Positions 47,781-57,523 of a DNA stretch of 64,000 bases are shown here, in pieces. Under the pieces are notes generated by a model that saw only the letters and a program-made list of their open reading frames with translations, did not search any database and had not been told where the DNA came from. The position numbers and the translations under genes were made by a program. How positions within the stretch are numbered: position 1 is the stretch's first letter; each line of letters begins with the position of its first letter. The stretch lies in the NCBI RefSeq assembly GCF_963668665.1, contig NZ_OY764902.1, forward strand, positions 2,235,501 to 2,299,500. Direction: 5' to 3'. This stretch comes from an uncultured Anaeromusa sp. (GTDB lineage Bacteria > Bacillota > Negativicutes > Anaeromusales > Anaeromusaceae).

Positions 47781-48878
47781 TTAGGCTTGGCAAAGGGGGA
47801 GTGCGGAAATTTCCTTTGGCGTAAGCAACCGAATAATTTTGGCAGTCAAATTTTCCGTTAAGTCTAATGTCACATGTTCACTTAAAGGCAGACCGGTTTC
47901 GTCGGTAACCAACTGAAGCAAGGGACGGCAGGGAAGCTTGGAGGGGACGTCCACCACAATGCCGAAAGCGCCCGTGTTCAGGCAGACAAAGGAGCCGATG
48001 GGGTAGGTGGCCAAATGAGCGAAAAACTCTGTTAAAGCTTGCGGTGAAAAATGGCTGCCCGACAAGGCCTGCAGCAGGTCATATGCGTGGTCAGGGGCCA
48101 TGCCTAAGCGATAAGGACGGTCGCTTGTGACTGCGTCATAGACATCGGCAATGCTGGTGACCTGGGCGAAAGGATGAATGCTGTCACCGATTAAGCCGCG
48201 CGGATAGCCGGTGCCGTCGTTTTTTTCATGATGCTGCAAGGCGACATGGGCGGATAAGAGGGGGATTTTTTCACCATGCCGCAAAATATCAAAACCAAGC
48301 TCAGCGTGCTGACGCATAATATCCATCTCTGCTGTGGTAAGGCCGCCTGGCTTTACCAAAATTTCTAAGGGAATATGCATTTTTCCCACGTCGTGAAGCA
48401 GCGCGCCCAAGGTTGCGATGCGCAGGTCTTTTTCCTTATACCCCATGTGCAGTAGAGTAAGGGCGGATAAGATGGCGACATTAACACTATGGGCGAAGGT
48501 GTAATCGTCATGTACGCGGATATCGGTAAGGTGCACAAGTACATTGCCGTTTGCCACAATTTCTTCAACCAATTGATCAGCAGCGGCGATGACGGCGTAC
48601 GCGGAAAAAACCTGGCGGTCTCTCAAGGTGGCGAAACATTCTTTCACCGCCTGCATGGCGACATAGCGTGTTTCATCGCGGACCAGTTCAGGCACTTTGA
48701 TATCTTTTAAATAGGGATTTTGCACGTAAATGGCTGCAATTCCCAATTCGTTCATGCGTTCAATATAAGCGGTTGTCAGTACTGTATCCTGTGCCAGCAG
48801 CAGGCGGCCATCGGTGCCCAAAATAGAGCGGGCTGTCAACATGCCGGCTTTAAGGTCGGTAATCGGAAGTTTTTGCAT
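47781..48878 (-). CDS. HD-GYP domain protein (cyclic-di-GMP phosphodiesterase)
   Basis: A 365-residue cytosolic protein. The N-terminal ~110 residues form a conserved but unnamed segment (LPITDLKAGMLTARSILGTD) common in Firmicute HD-GYP proteins. The HD-GYP domain (about 125-300) has the metal-binding HSVNVAIL, LLHDVGKMHIPLEILVKPGG (HD) and HHEKNDGTGYPRGL (GYP). All expected residues appear present, so hydrolysis of c-di-GMP is likely. The ATG at 48878 follows AAAGAGGAGACCT and is preferred over an earlier in-frame start. It is transcribed away from speD. Confidence 0.9.
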   Translation of the reverse strand: MQKLPITDLKAGMLTARSILGTDGRLLLAQDTVLTTAYIERMNELGIAAIYVQNPYLKDIKVPELVRDETRYVAMQAVKECFATLRDRQVFSAYAVIAAADQLVEEIVANGNVLVHLTDIRVHDDYTFAHSVNVAILSALTLLHMGYKEKDLRIATLGALLHDVGKMHIPLEILVKPGGLTTAEMDIMRQHAELGFDILRHGEKIPLLSAHVALQHHEKNDGTGYPRGLIGDSIHPFAQVTSIADVYDAVTSDRPYRLGMAPDHAYDLLQALSGSHFSPQALTEFFAHLATYPIGSFVCLNTGAFGIVVDVPSKLPCRPLLQLVTDETGLPLSEHVTLDLTENLTAKIIRLLTPKEISALPLCQA

Positions 48879-48974
48879 ATAGGTCTCCTCTTTCTTGCGG
48901 GCAGTATAACGAGTCAATAACGGTACTATTCGTCATAAAGGGCAGCGGCTCCTTCAGAAAATGCTGGCATGATA

Positions 48975-49003
48975 TTGAGTATTTGTTCAGATCTCGTTAC
49001 AAT
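48975..49003 (+). promoter_or_regulatory. Promoter of speD
   Basis: TTGAGT (48975-48980), 17-base spacer, TACAAT (48998-49003), 50 bases before the speD start. Confidence 0.6.
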
Positions 49004-49053
49004 GGAAGAGAACTAAGGTTTAGCAGGGGATGACCCGAAGAAGGAGAGCGCAA

Positions 49054-49830
49054 ATGGAGATAAAAAGTCTAAAAAAGCTTAAGTTGTATGGTTTTAATAA
49101 CTTGACAAAAACGTTGAGCTTTAATGTATATGATATTTGTTACGCTAAGACGCCGCAGCACATGCGGGATTATATTGCCTATATTGATGAAGAGTACAGC
49201 GCAGAACGGCTGACAAGCATTTTAGAAGAAGTAGCGCGCATGATTGGCGCCAATGTCCTGAATGTTGCTAAACAGGATTATGACCCGCAAGGCGCCAGCG
49301 TGACTATGCTGATTGCGGAAGAACACATGGAGGTTCAACCGGAGACCGTCTTGGCGCATTTGGATAAAAGCCACATTACGGTGCACACGTATCCAGAAAG
49401 CCATCCGGACAAAGGGATCAGCACGTTTCGCGCCGATATTGACGTATCGACTTGCGGCCATATTTCGCCGTTAAAGGCCTTGAACTTTTTGCTGCGCAGC
49501 TTTTGTTCGGATATTGCCATTATGGATTACCGGGTGCGCGGCTTTACAAGGGATATTAAAGGGAAAAAATACTTTATTGATCATAAAATTAATTCCATTC
49601 AAAATTACATTGACCCGGAAATTCGTAATTTGTATCAGATGATTGATGTGAATGTCTATCAAGAGAATATTTTTCACACGAAGATGCTGCTGAAGGACTT
49701 TGATCTGGATACGTACCTGTTCGGGACGGATAAAAACGAACTGTTGCCTGGGGAAAAGAAAAAAATCAAACAACGCGTAAAAAAAGAAATGGCGGAAATT
49801 TTTTCTGGACGGAGAATACCGAAAGTTTAA
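49054..49830 (+). CDS. speD: S-adenosylmethionine decarboxylase proenzyme (E. coli type)
   Basis: A 258-residue pyruvoyl enzyme supplying decarboxylated SAM for spermidine synthesis. The self-cleavage site lies in [20 protein letters not shown], where Ser106 becomes the pyruvoyl group; [40 protein letters not shown] and [20 protein letters not shown] match the E. coli SpeD class closely. The ATG at 49054 follows GAAGGAGAGCGCAA. No speE or other polyamine gene is adjacent, so its partner must be encoded elsewhere. Confidence 0.95.
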   Translation: MEIKSLKKLKLYGFNNLTKTLSFNVYDICYAKTPQHMRDYIAYIDEEYSAERLTSILEEVARMIGANVLNVAKQDYDPQGASVTMLIAEEHMEVQPETVLAHLDKSHITVHTYPESHPDKGISTFRADIDVSTCGHISPLKALNFLLRSFCSDIAIMDYRVRGFTRDIKGKKYFIDHKINSIQNYIDPEIRNLYQMIDVNVYQENIFHTKMLLKDFDLDTYLFGTDKNELLPGEKKKIKQRVKKEMAEIFSGRRIPKV

Positions 49831-49980
49831 CGCTATTTTCACGAAAAAGCACGGAATAAAGCGAACGTATCTCTCTTGCAAGGCCTGAACATTCATGATA
49901 AACTGGCGGTGCAACAAGGGTAAAGTTGGCTTTTTTTCTTAACAAAGAGTACTATAATGTTCGGTTTAGGAGGCGTTTGC

Positions 49981-52900
49981 GTGTCGGCAGTAAAAAGAAT
50001 TTTCGTTGAAAAACGGGCGGACCATGCGGTGGAGGCAGCAGGCATTTTAGCGGATTTGCGTGAAAATCTCGGGTTGTCTTCCTTGCGCAGCGTGCGCGTA
50101 CTCAATCGGTACGATGTGGCCGGGTTGGGCGAGAAGGAATGGGAACAGGCGAAATCTCTGGTGTTTGCTGAACCTATGGTGGATGATGTTTATGAAGAGG
50201 TCTTGCCGGTGTGGCCGGAAACCATCTTTTTCGCCATGGAGTATTTGCCTGGTCAATATGATCAACGCGCTGATTCCGCGGCGCAGTGCTTACAGCTTTT
50301 GTCGGCAGGCGAGCGGCCTCAAATTCGGACGGCCAAGGTGCTGGCCTTGGGCGGCGCTGTAACGGCGGAAGAATTGGCGCGAATCAAGGCGTACTGCATC
50401 AATCCTGTTGAAGCGCGTGAAGCGGCTCTGGAAAAACCGTCTACCTTGGAAGAAGAGCTGGTGCAGCCGGGCGATGTGGCGGTGCTGACCGGCTTTTTGG
50501 CGTTGGATGAGGCGGCAGTAGGAGCTTTGCATGCTGAATTAGGTCTGGCTATGAGCGCGGCGGATTTGCGTTTTTGCCAAGAATACTTTCAAACCCAGGA
50601 AAAACGAGAACCTACGCTGACGGAAATTCGCGTACTGGATACGTATTGGTCAGATCATTGTCGTCATACGACGTTTCATACTTGCCTGGAAGAGGTTCGT
50701 TTCGGCGAAGGTCGTTATGGTAAACGGATTGCAGCCGTTTATGATGCGTATTTGGCTACGCGGCGCAAGGTTTACGGCGCCAAGGAGAAAGATCGCGATA
50801 TCTGCTTGATGGATGTGGCGGTGCTGGGCATGAAGGAACTGCGTCTGCGGGGCTTGTTGGATGATCTGGATGCGTCTGAGGAGATCAATGCCTGCAGCGT
50901 TGTGGTGGAAGCCGAAGTAGACGGCAAACCCGAAGAATGGCTTGTGATGTTTAAAAATGAAACTCACAATCATCCGACGGAAATCGAGCCTTTTGGCGGC
51001 GCCGCTACTTGTCTGGGCGGGGCTATTCGCGATCCTCTTTCCGGTCGTTCCTATGTATATCAAGCCATGCGGGTAACCGGCAGCGGCGATCCGCGGTGTT
51101 CCTTGGCGGATACACTGCCTGGGAAACTGTCGCAGCGCAAGATTACTACAGGCGCGGCTTCAGGCTACAGCTCTTACGGCAACCAGATTGGCCTGGCTAC
51201 TGGTCAGGTGGCCGAATTCTATGACGAAGGCTTTGTGGCTAAACGCATGGAAGTTGGCGCGGTGATGGCGGCGGCGCCCAAGGAAAACGTAGTTCGTGAG
51301 CAGCCGCAGCCAGGAGATGTAGTGATTCTCGTAGGCGGGCGAACTGGCCGCGACGGCTGCGGCGGCGCTACCGGTTCTTCTAAGGCGCATACCGAAGAGT
51401 CTTTGGCTACTTGCGGTGCAGAAGTGCAAAAAGGAAATCCGCCGACAGAACGTAAAATTCAGCGTTTGTTCCGTCGCAGCGAAGTAAGCCGGATGATCAA
51501 ACGGTGCAATGATTTTGGCGCTGGCGGCGTTTCTGTTGCGGTGGGCGAGCTCACCGACGGCGTACGGATTGAGCTTGACCGGGTGCCCAAAAAATATGAA
51601 GGCCTTGATGGCACCGAACTGGCCATCTCGGAATCCCAGGAGCGTATGGCGGTCGTTGTTGCTGCAGAGAATGCCGCAGCTTTCCAGCGTCATGCGGATG
51701 AGGAAAATTTAGAAGCTACCGTGGTGGCTACGGTTACCGATGACCGGCGTTTGACCATGTTGTGGCGCGACAAAGCAATTGTTTCTTTGAGCCGGGATTT
51801 CCTGGATACCGCTGGAGTCAAGCAGTCAACCAAGGCCTTTGTGGCCGAGCCGTCGGATGTTTCTTTCTTTGGAACTGCGGCGGTGGTCGATTGGCGCGAG
51901 ACCTGGCTGGCTTTGTTGGGCGAGCTGAATGTATGCAGTCAGAAGGGGCTTGTGGAGCGCTTTGACAGCACTATTGGCGCAGCAAGCGTGCTGATGCCTT
52001 TAGGAGGCAAGCACCAGTTGACTCCTGCCGAAGGCATGGCGGCTAAGCTGCCGGTTTTGCAGGGGGAAACGACAACAGCCACGGTGATGACCTTTGGTTA
52101 CCATCCGGCGATCGGCAGCTGGAGTCCTTTCCATGGCGCTCTGTATGCGGTGGTGGAGTCTGTGGCGAAAGTAGTGGCCATGGGCGGTGAGTGGCGGCGC
52201 ATTCGCTTGTCCTTCCAGGAGTATTTTGAACGCTTAGGGACGGACCCGCAGCGTTGGGGCAAGCCTTTGGCGGCATTGCTGGGCGCTTTTGAAGCGCAGG
52301 TACAATTGGGGCTGCCGGCTATCGGCGGCAAAGACAGCATGTCCGGTTCTTTCCAAGAATTGGATGTGCCGCCGACTTTAATTTCTTTTGCGGTATCTCT
52401 GGCTCATGCGGCGCAGGTTGTGTCGCCAGAGTTTAAGGAAGCTGGCAGTAAATTGTTATGGCTCTCTGTAGCGCGGGACGCTGAAGAAATCCCTGATTTT
52501 GCAGGTATGGCCGCCATGTATGACCGCGTAGGCGAATTGACAGCCAAGGGCCTTGTTAAAGCGGCTTCGACGGTGCGTTATGGAGGCATTGCCGCTGCGG
52601 TCAGCCGCATGAGCTTTGGCAATGCCCTGGGAGTGCGTTTTGGCGCTGAAGTGGAGCCGGCAGGTTTGTTTTCGCCGGAATACGGCAGCTTGCTCCTCGA
52701 AGTAGCGGCTGATCTGGATGTGGCGGAGGCCCTTTCCGACTGCCGCGTGGTAGAACTGGGAACGGTAACGGCAGAACCGGAATTTGAGCTGCAAGGACGG
52801 AGTCTGCGTCTTGAGCAGGCTCAAGTTGCGTGGGAAGCGCCGCTGGAAAAGGTATTTCCTACCAAGGCTTCCGTTCCTGCTGGAACGCCTGCAGGCAGTC

Positions 52901-53745
52901 TGGGGGCTGCGAAAGAGCGGCGGCGCAGTGCGCTGCGTTTGGCGAAGCCCCGCGTGCTTATTCCCGTTTTTCCGGGAAGCAACTGTGAGTACGACACTGC
53001 CAGAGCGTTTGAAAAAGCGGGGGCTGTGGCGCAAACGCTGGTGATTCGTAATCTGACGCCGGCGGCGGTGGAAGAATCGGTGCAAGCTTTTGCGGCGGCC
53101 TTAAAGCAGGCCAATATTTTGATGCTCCCCGGCGGCTTCAGCGCTGGCGACGAACCGGACGGTTCCGGTAAGTTTATTGCGACGATGCTGCGCAATCCGG
53201 CTCTGAGCGAAGGCGTGACCGAGCTGTTGCAGCAACGGGATGGCTTGGTGCTGGGGATTTGCAACGGCTTCCAGGCGCTAATCAAACTGGGACTGCTGCC
53301 TTTTGGCGAAATTCGGCCTTTAGATGCTTCTTGCCCTACTTTGACCTTTAACTCTTTGGGACGGCATATTTCTTGTTTGGCTCGCACGCGCGTCACTAAT
53401 AATCGTTCGCCCTGGTTGGCGCTGACGGAAAGCGGCGACGAGCATGTAGTGGCGATGTCTCACGGCGAAGGACGTTTTTACGCCTCGCCGCAGTGGCTGA
53501 AGACGCTGCACGCCGCTGGACAAGTAGCGACACAGTACGTGGATTTGGCGGGCCAGCCTACGCATGCGCTGCCGCATAATCCGAATGGCTCTTTAGATGC
53601 AATTGAAGGCATTACAAGTCCGGATGGCCGGGTGTTGGGGAAAATGGGCCATTCCGAGCGAATTGGGGAGAATGTATTCGCCAATGTGCCTGGGGCGAAG
53701 GATCAGCATATTTTTGAAGCCGGTGTAGCCTATTTTGCAAAATAG
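49981..53745 (+). CDS. purL: Phosphoribosylformylglycinamidine synthase, single-chain PurL
   Basis: A 1254-residue one-chain FGAM synthase (step four of purine synthesis), joining what most Bacilli split into PurS, PurQ and PurL. The N-terminal PurS-like part, the duplicated ATP-binding synthetase halves (TYWSDHCRHTTFHT; FKNETHNHPTEIEPFGGAAT; GYHPAIGSWSPFHGALYAVV) and the C-terminal glutaminase domain (PGSNCEYDTARAF; LPGGFSAGDEPDGSGKF; GICNGFQALIKLG; SHGEGRF) are all present. A TATAAT at 49953-49958 overlaps an upstream in-frame ATG at 49957, so the GTG at 49981, preceded by AGGAGGCGTTTGC, is taken as the start. Confidence 0.95.
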   Translation: MSAVKRIFVEKRADHAVEAAGILADLRENLGLSSLRSVRVLNRYDVAGLGEKEWEQAKSLVFAEPMVDDVYEEVLPVWPETIFFAMEYLPGQYDQRADSAAQCLQLLSAGERPQIRTAKVLALGGAVTAEELARIKAYCINPVEAREAALEKPSTLEEELVQPGDVAVLTGFLALDEAAVGALHAELGLAMSAADLRFCQEYFQTQEKREPTLTEIRVLDTYWSDHCRHTTFHTCLEEVRFGEGRYGKRIAAVYDAYLATRRKVYGAKEKDRDICLMDVAVLGMKELRLRGLLDDLDASEEINACSVVVEAEVDGKPEEWLVMFKNETHNHPTEIEPFGGAATCLGGAIRDPLSGRSYVYQAMRVTGSGDPRCSLADTLPGKLSQRKITTGAASGYSSYGNQIGLATGQVAEFYDEGFVAKRMEVGAVMAAAPKENVVREQPQPGDVVILVGGRTGRDGCGGATGSSKAHTEESLATCGAEVQKGNPPTERKIQRLFRRSEVSRMIKRCNDFGAGGVSVAVGELTDGVRIELDRVPKKYEGLDGTELAISESQERMAVVVAAENAAAFQRHADEENLEATVVATVTDDRRLTMLWRDKAIVSLSRDFLDTAGVKQSTKAFVAEPSDVSFFGTAAVVDWRETWLALLGELNVCSQKGLVERFDSTIGAASVLMPLGGKHQLTPAEGMAAKLPVLQGETTTATVMTFGYHPAIGSWSPFHGALYAVVESVAKVVAMGGEWRRIRLSFQEYFERLGTDPQRWGKPLAALLGAFEAQVQLGLPAIGGKDSMSGSFQELDVPPTLISFAVSLAHAAQVVSPEFKEAGSKLLWLSVARDAEEIPDFAGMAAMYDRVGELTAKGLVKAASTVRYGGIAAAVSRMSFGNALGVRFGAEVEPAGLFSPEYGSLLLEVAADLDVAEALSDCRVVELGTVTAEPEFELQGRSLRLEQAQVAWEAPLEKVFPTKASVPAGTPAGSLGAAKERRRSALRLAKPRVLIPVFPGSNCEYDTARAFEKAGAVAQTLVIRNLTPAAVEESVQAFAAALKQANILMLPGGFSAGDEPDGSGKFIATMLRNPALSEGVTELLQQRDGLVLGICNGFQALIKLGLLPFGEIRPLDASCPTLTFNSLGRHISCLARTRVTNNRSPWLALTESGDEHVVAMSHGEGRFYASPQWLKTLHAAGQVATQYVDLAGQPTHALPHNPNGSLDAIEGITSPDGRVLGKMGHSERIGENVFANVPGAKDQHIFEAGVAYFAK

Positions 53746-53792
53746 GAAGTGTAATGTTGTAAATTGACAACATAGGCAACCTTTGCTAGGAT

Positions 53793-53842
53793 GGACAAGG
53801 CTGTTTGGCGTACGCGCCAGACGGTCTTGTCTAATTTTTTTT
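53793..53842 (+). terminator. Terminator of purL
   Basis: A long stem (GACAAGGCTGTTTGGCG / GCGCCAGACGGTCTTGTC with G-U pairs) followed by TAATTTTTTTT. A smaller perfect stem, ATGTTGT-AAATTG-ACAACAT (53753-53772), precedes it. Confidence 0.88.
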
Positions 53843-53879
53843 AGTATTGCTGCTAGGTGCGCCTTGTAAAAGAGAATGT

Positions 53880-53908
53880 TTGCGATTATTCTGACAATAT
53901 ATGATAAT
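53880..53908 (+). promoter_or_regulatory. Promoter of the SNF-family transporter gene
   Basis: TTGCGA (53880-53885), 17-base spacer, GATAAT (53903-53908), 67 bases before the start codon. Confidence 0.5.
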
Positions 53909-53975
53909 ACAAGTAAGGTGCAGGCAGTGTAACCACAAAAAAGAGCCATTAAATTTAAGGAAGGAAGTGAGGTAA

Positions 53976-55334
53976 ATGAACGGACAAAGAGAAACCTTTT
54001 CTTCCGGCTTAGCCGTCTTTTTTGCGACCCTTGGATCGGCTGTCGGCTTAGGGAATATTTGGAAATTCCCTTATTTGGTGGGAGAATATGGCGGCGGTGC
54101 GTTCTTGGCGGTGTATTTGCTGTGCGTGGCCTTTATCGGTTTGCCGGTGATGTGGACGGAGTTTTACGTGGGGCGCAAAACGCGTAAAAATCCTGTAGGG
54201 GCGATGAGCATGCTGAGTCCCGGCACGCCTTGGAAACATGTGGGTACCATGGGCGTAGCGTCAGCGTATTTGATTATGTTTTTTTACAGTTGCGTAGCCG
54301 GTTGGGTATACTACTATTTGTTCAAGGCAATTCAAGGTGATTTTGTGGGCATAACCATGGAGGCGGCCAAGGCTGAATTTGGCGCCGTCGTAGTCGGTCC
54401 TTTATCGCCGGTTTTGTGGCAGTTTATTGTATTGGTGGTTGTTTCCAGCATTATTGCTTTCGGTGTGCAAAAAGGGATTGAACGTATGACCAAGACCTTG
54501 ATGCCGTTATTATTTGTTTTAATTTTAATCTGTGACTTTCGGGCGCTAACGCTGCCTGGTGCTGGAGCCGGCGTGGATTTTCTTTTCCAGGTTGATTTTA
54601 GCAAGCTGAGCGGTGCGGCGATTTTGACGGCGATGGGCTTGGCCTTCTTTAAATTGTCTTTGGGCATGGGAACGATGACGACTTATGCCAGTTATTTTAC
54701 GGCTGATAATAATCTGTTCCGTACAGGCGCCAAGGTAGCCGTGTCCGATACCATGGTATCGTTGCTGGCTGGTTTGGCGGTGTTTCCTACTGTATTCTCG
54801 TTTGGCCTAGAGCCTGGCGCAGGTCCTGGCTTGCTGTTTATGACGATTCCGTTAGTTTTTTCACAAATTCCTTTTGGCAACTTGCTTCTTGTAGCCTTTT
54901 TCTTCTTGGCGTCTATTGCAGCCACAACGGCGATGCTGTCGTTGGTAGAGGTGCCTACCGCTTGGATGAGCGAAGAATATGGCGTTGATCGTAAAAAAGC
55001 AGCGGCGCTGAACGCTCTGATCATTTTTTGCATAGGTATATTGGCTACCCTTTCTGTGGATAAAGCCAGCCTTTTAGGAAGTTACACCTGGTTGGGTCGA
55101 GGCTTTTTTGATTGGTTCGATTATCTTTCCTCGAATGTTATGCTGCCTGTGGGAGGTTTGTGCTTTGTCATTTTTGTGCGGCGCCATCTCTCTTGGGAGG
55201 AACTGCGTCGCGAGTTTTCTAATGGCGGCGCCTTGCCGTTAGGGGGCATGTTTACCTTTTATTGGTTTAGCGTGCGCTATGTGACGCCGGTATTGCTTGG
55301 TTTGATTTTTCTGCACTCTGTGGGCGTTTTATAA
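53976..55334 (+). CDS. SNF-family sodium-dependent amino acid/neurotransmitter-type symporter
   Basis: A 452-residue LeuT-fold transporter with about eleven or twelve membrane helices. The N-terminal motif FSSGLAVFFATLGSAVGLGN followed by IWKFPYLVGEYGGG is the unwound helix 1 that binds Na+ and substrate. Helix 6/8 regions (KLSLGMGTMTTYASYF; TTAMLSLVEVPTAWM) carry the other sites. Bacterial members import amino acids, commonly tryptophan, tyrosine or branched-chain ones; the substrate cannot be read off. The start follows GGAAGGAAGTGAGGTAA. It fits an amino-acid-fermenting lifestyle. Confidence 0.92.
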   Translation: MNGQRETFSSGLAVFFATLGSAVGLGNIWKFPYLVGEYGGGAFLAVYLLCVAFIGLPVMWTEFYVGRKTRKNPVGAMSMLSPGTPWKHVGTMGVASAYLIMFFYSCVAGWVYYYLFKAIQGDFVGITMEAAKAEFGAVVVGPLSPVLWQFIVLVVVSSIIAFGVQKGIERMTKTLMPLLFVLILICDFRALTLPGAGAGVDFLFQVDFSKLSGAAILTAMGLAFFKLSLGMGTMTTYASYFTADNNLFRTGAKVAVSDTMVSLLAGLAVFPTVFSFGLEPGAGPGLLFMTIPLVFSQIPFGNLLLVAFFFLASIAATTAMLSLVEVPTAWMSEEYGVDRKKAAALNALIIFCIGILATLSVDKASLLGSYTWLGRGFFDWFDYLSSNVMLPVGGLCFVIFVRRHLSWEELRREFSNGGALPLGGMFTFYWFSVRYVTPVLLGLIFLHSVGVL

Positions 55335-55365
55335 GAACGAGCTGCGGACTTTTACACACAGGGAC

Positions 55366-55430
55366 AAAGAGAACAGGGGTTGGAAGAACGCTTTTGAATC
55401 GTGCTTTCAGCTCCTGTTCTTTTCTTAAAA
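55366..55430 (+). terminator. Terminator of the symporter gene
   Basis: AAAGAGAACAGG pairs with CCTGTTCTTTT across a long, partly structured loop containing GGAAGAACGC; a T-rich tail follows. Confidence 0.65.
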
Positions 55431-55564
55431 ATAGTGTTGTTTGTGTTGTCTGAATTATAAGGAAGTTGCGTCTATAAGCGTCTTTATTGTCAGCGAGTCG
55501 GAGCGTAGTGTATACTGTGAGTAGATTTTGGAATCAAGTGGTTTCGATACAAGGAGAGATCCTA

Positions 55565-56458
55565 ATGTTACAATTTCGTGAGATCCAATTAGACGATAAG
55601 GAAACGTTTCAAACGTATTTTCAGCAGCGCCGTTATGATAATGCGCATTTCAACTTTACGAATCTGTTTATGTGGCGCAATGTTTGCCGCATTCGCTGGG
55701 CGGAAGCTGGTGAAGCTTTATTCTTGCGCGCGGAGTGGGCAGGGGAAGCCTTTGTGCTGCCGCCTATTTGCCGCGACGAGGCAATGCCGGCTGCTTTGGA
55801 AGAGCTGATGGCCTTTTGTGAAGAAACAGAACATCCGCTTATTATCAGAGGCATCGAAGCAACGCTGGTGCCTGTGGTAGAAGCAGCGAAGCCCGGGTTT
55901 TTTAATTTGACAGCTGACCGGGACAATTTTGACTATGTTTACGAGCAGACGGCTTTGGCGACGTTAGCGGGACGGCGTTATCACGGCAAAAAGAACCATT
56001 TGAATCAGTTTTTGAAAAACAATTCCGGTTATGAGTATGTTCCGTTGACGCCGGAATTGGTGGATGCCTGTGAGGCGTTTACTGATCGCTGGTGTGCGCA
56101 GAAGGGCTGTGAAAAGGGGGATTCCATTGACTGCGAACGTCAGGCTATTCATGATGGGTTGCAGAATATGGAGCGCCTTGGGTTCGTAGGCGGAGTCATC
56201 TTGCTTAACGGCCAAGTGGAGGCATACTCTTTTGGCGAGAAAATTAACGAAGATACTGCGGTTATTCATGTGGAAAAAGCGAATGGCGAGATTCGCGGTC
56301 TTTATGCGGCTATCAATTGGGAATTTTGTCGTCAAGCCTGGGAGGGAGTAACCTTCATCAATCGCGAGGAAGATATGGGCGAGGAGGGCCTGCGCAAGGC
56401 CAAAGAATCCTATCATCCGGTTATTTTGCTGGAGAAATATGTGGCTACGCCTAAATAA
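55565..56458 (+). CDS. DUF2156-family protein (GNAT-like, lysylphosphatidylglycerol synthase C-domain-like)
   Basis: A 297-residue soluble protein of the DUF2156 family, related to the aminoacyl-transferring C-terminal domain of MprF and, more broadly, to Fem/GNAT transferases. Typical blocks are HFNFTNLFMWR (about 24-34), GRRYHGKKNHLNQFLKNNSG (about 138-157), EAYSFGEKINEDTAVIHVEK (about 222-241) and GLYAAINWEFCRQAW. Unlike MprF it has no membrane domain, so it probably transfers an acyl or aminoacyl group in the cytosol; the substrate is unknown. The ATG at 55565 follows AAGGAGAGATCCTA. Confidence 0.78.
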   Translation: MLQFREIQLDDKETFQTYFQQRRYDNAHFNFTNLFMWRNVCRIRWAEAGEALFLRAEWAGEAFVLPPICRDEAMPAALEELMAFCEETEHPLIIRGIEATLVPVVEAAKPGFFNLTADRDNFDYVYEQTALATLAGRRYHGKKNHLNQFLKNNSGYEYVPLTPELVDACEAFTDRWCAQKGCEKGDSIDCERQAIHDGLQNMERLGFVGGVILLNGQVEAYSFGEKINEDTAVIHVEKANGEIRGLYAAINWEFCRQAWEGVTFINREEDMGEEGLRKAKESYHPVILLEKYVATPK

Positions 56459-56462
56459 TGAG

Positions 56463-56510
56463 CAGAAGCGTTTGGCAGCAGGAATTGCAGCCAAACGCTT
56501 TTCTTTTTTA
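56463..56510 (+). terminator. Terminator of the DUF2156 gene
   Basis: The stem AGAAGCGTTTGGC / GCCAAACGCTTTT with a 13-base loop and TCTTTTTT begins four bases after the stop. Confidence 0.88.
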
Positions 56511-56637
56511 TGGTGATTTCTGAAGCAGGAAAAGAGAAGAACGATGTGGAAATGTAATCAAAAATATATATATGTAATTTTATAAACATAGAGAAGATAA
56601 GTTGTTGCGGGAAAGAAAGAATGGGGAGAGAACAGGC

Positions 56638-57501
56638 ATGAGCAATTTTCACATCGAGGTGTCGTTGGCCCAGGAATTGGTTTCTTTTGTAAAGGGGAAA
56701 ACCGGCTATGACATGATTATCTGCAATGAAACAGGTACCATTATCGGGGATACTTATGGCGGGGCTCGCATTGGCAAGGTGCATGCCGGTGCGCAAAAGA
56801 TCGTACAAGGGTTGGCTCATGAGTATGCGGTGACCGCTCAAGAGGCGGCTGCTAATTCAAATGTAAAGGAAGGCTATAGCTGTCTGATTGACGTAGAAGG
56901 AGAGCGCGTCGGTACCTTTGGCATTACTGGGCCGATTGATGTGGTGAAACCGCTGACCTTGGTAGCGGCAACGGTTGTTAGCTATCGGGTGAGGGAAAAC
57001 TTTCGGCGCAGTGAAGCGGAGCGCATGGCTAAGCGCGTTTCCGGCGATATTCATCAGGCGGTGGCTGCTATTGAGGAAATATCCGCTTCTTCCCAAGAGC
57101 TGGCTTCGACAACAGAAAATGTGGTGCAGCTGTCGCGAGAATCCATGGATAAAGTGAAAAACACGGCGAAAATTCTGGATATGAGCCGGGCCATTGCGAC
57201 GGAAACGAAATTATTGTCGCTGAATGCATCCATCGAAGCGGCGCGGGCGGGCGAAGTGGGACGCGGTTTTGCCGTGGTGGCTCAGGAAATGCAGAAGCTG
57301 GCGCAAAACAGCGCCGAAGCGACGGAGCAGATTAATGGAATTCTGGGGGATATTCAAAACGCGTTGAATCGGGTAATTGCTGGGGTCGATCAATCCGCCG
57401 GCATTTCCGGCGAGCAAGCTAAGGCCATGCAAGACATCAGCAATATGGTGGAAACGATGCAGAGCTCTACGGTGGCCTTGGCGTCTTTATACGATCGGTA
57501 A
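56638..57501 (+). CDS. Soluble methyl-accepting chemotaxis-like protein with N-terminal diacid-recognition-like domain (tandem copy 1)
   Basis: A 287-residue protein without any membrane segment. The N-terminus (about 1-110) resembles the putative sugar-diacid recognition domain of Cda[21 protein letters not shown] ... [10 protein letters not shown] ... HAGAQKIV. After a helical linker comes a short MCP signalling domain with the near-invariant hairpin tip [20 protein letters not shown] followed by [19 protein letters not shown]. It is shorter than classic MCPs, with few methylation helices. It probably senses a cytosolic organic acid and signals to CheA or another output. The ATG at 56638 follows GGGGAGAGAACAGGC. 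Confidence 0.82.
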   Translation: MSNFHIEVSLAQELVSFVKGKTGYDMIICNETGTIIGDTYGGARIGKVHAGAQKIVQGLAHEYAVTAQEAAANSNVKEGYSCLIDVEGERVGTFGITGPIDVVKPLTLVAATVVSYRVRENFRRSEAERMAKRVSGDIHQAVAAIEEISASSQELASTTENVVQLSRESMDKVKNTAKILDMSRAIATETKLLSLNASIEAARAGEVGRGFAVVAQEMQKLAQNSAEATEQINGILGDIQNALNRVIAGVDQSAGISGEQAKAMQDISNMVETMQSSTVALASLYDR

Positions 57502-57523
57502 TTGAGATTCAGGGGGCGGAACT

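Noticed and set aside
49957..49980. ATG at 49957 as the purL start
   Set aside because: It overlaps a TATAAT -10 box and lacks a ribosome site, while the GTG at 49981 is preceded by AGGAGG.
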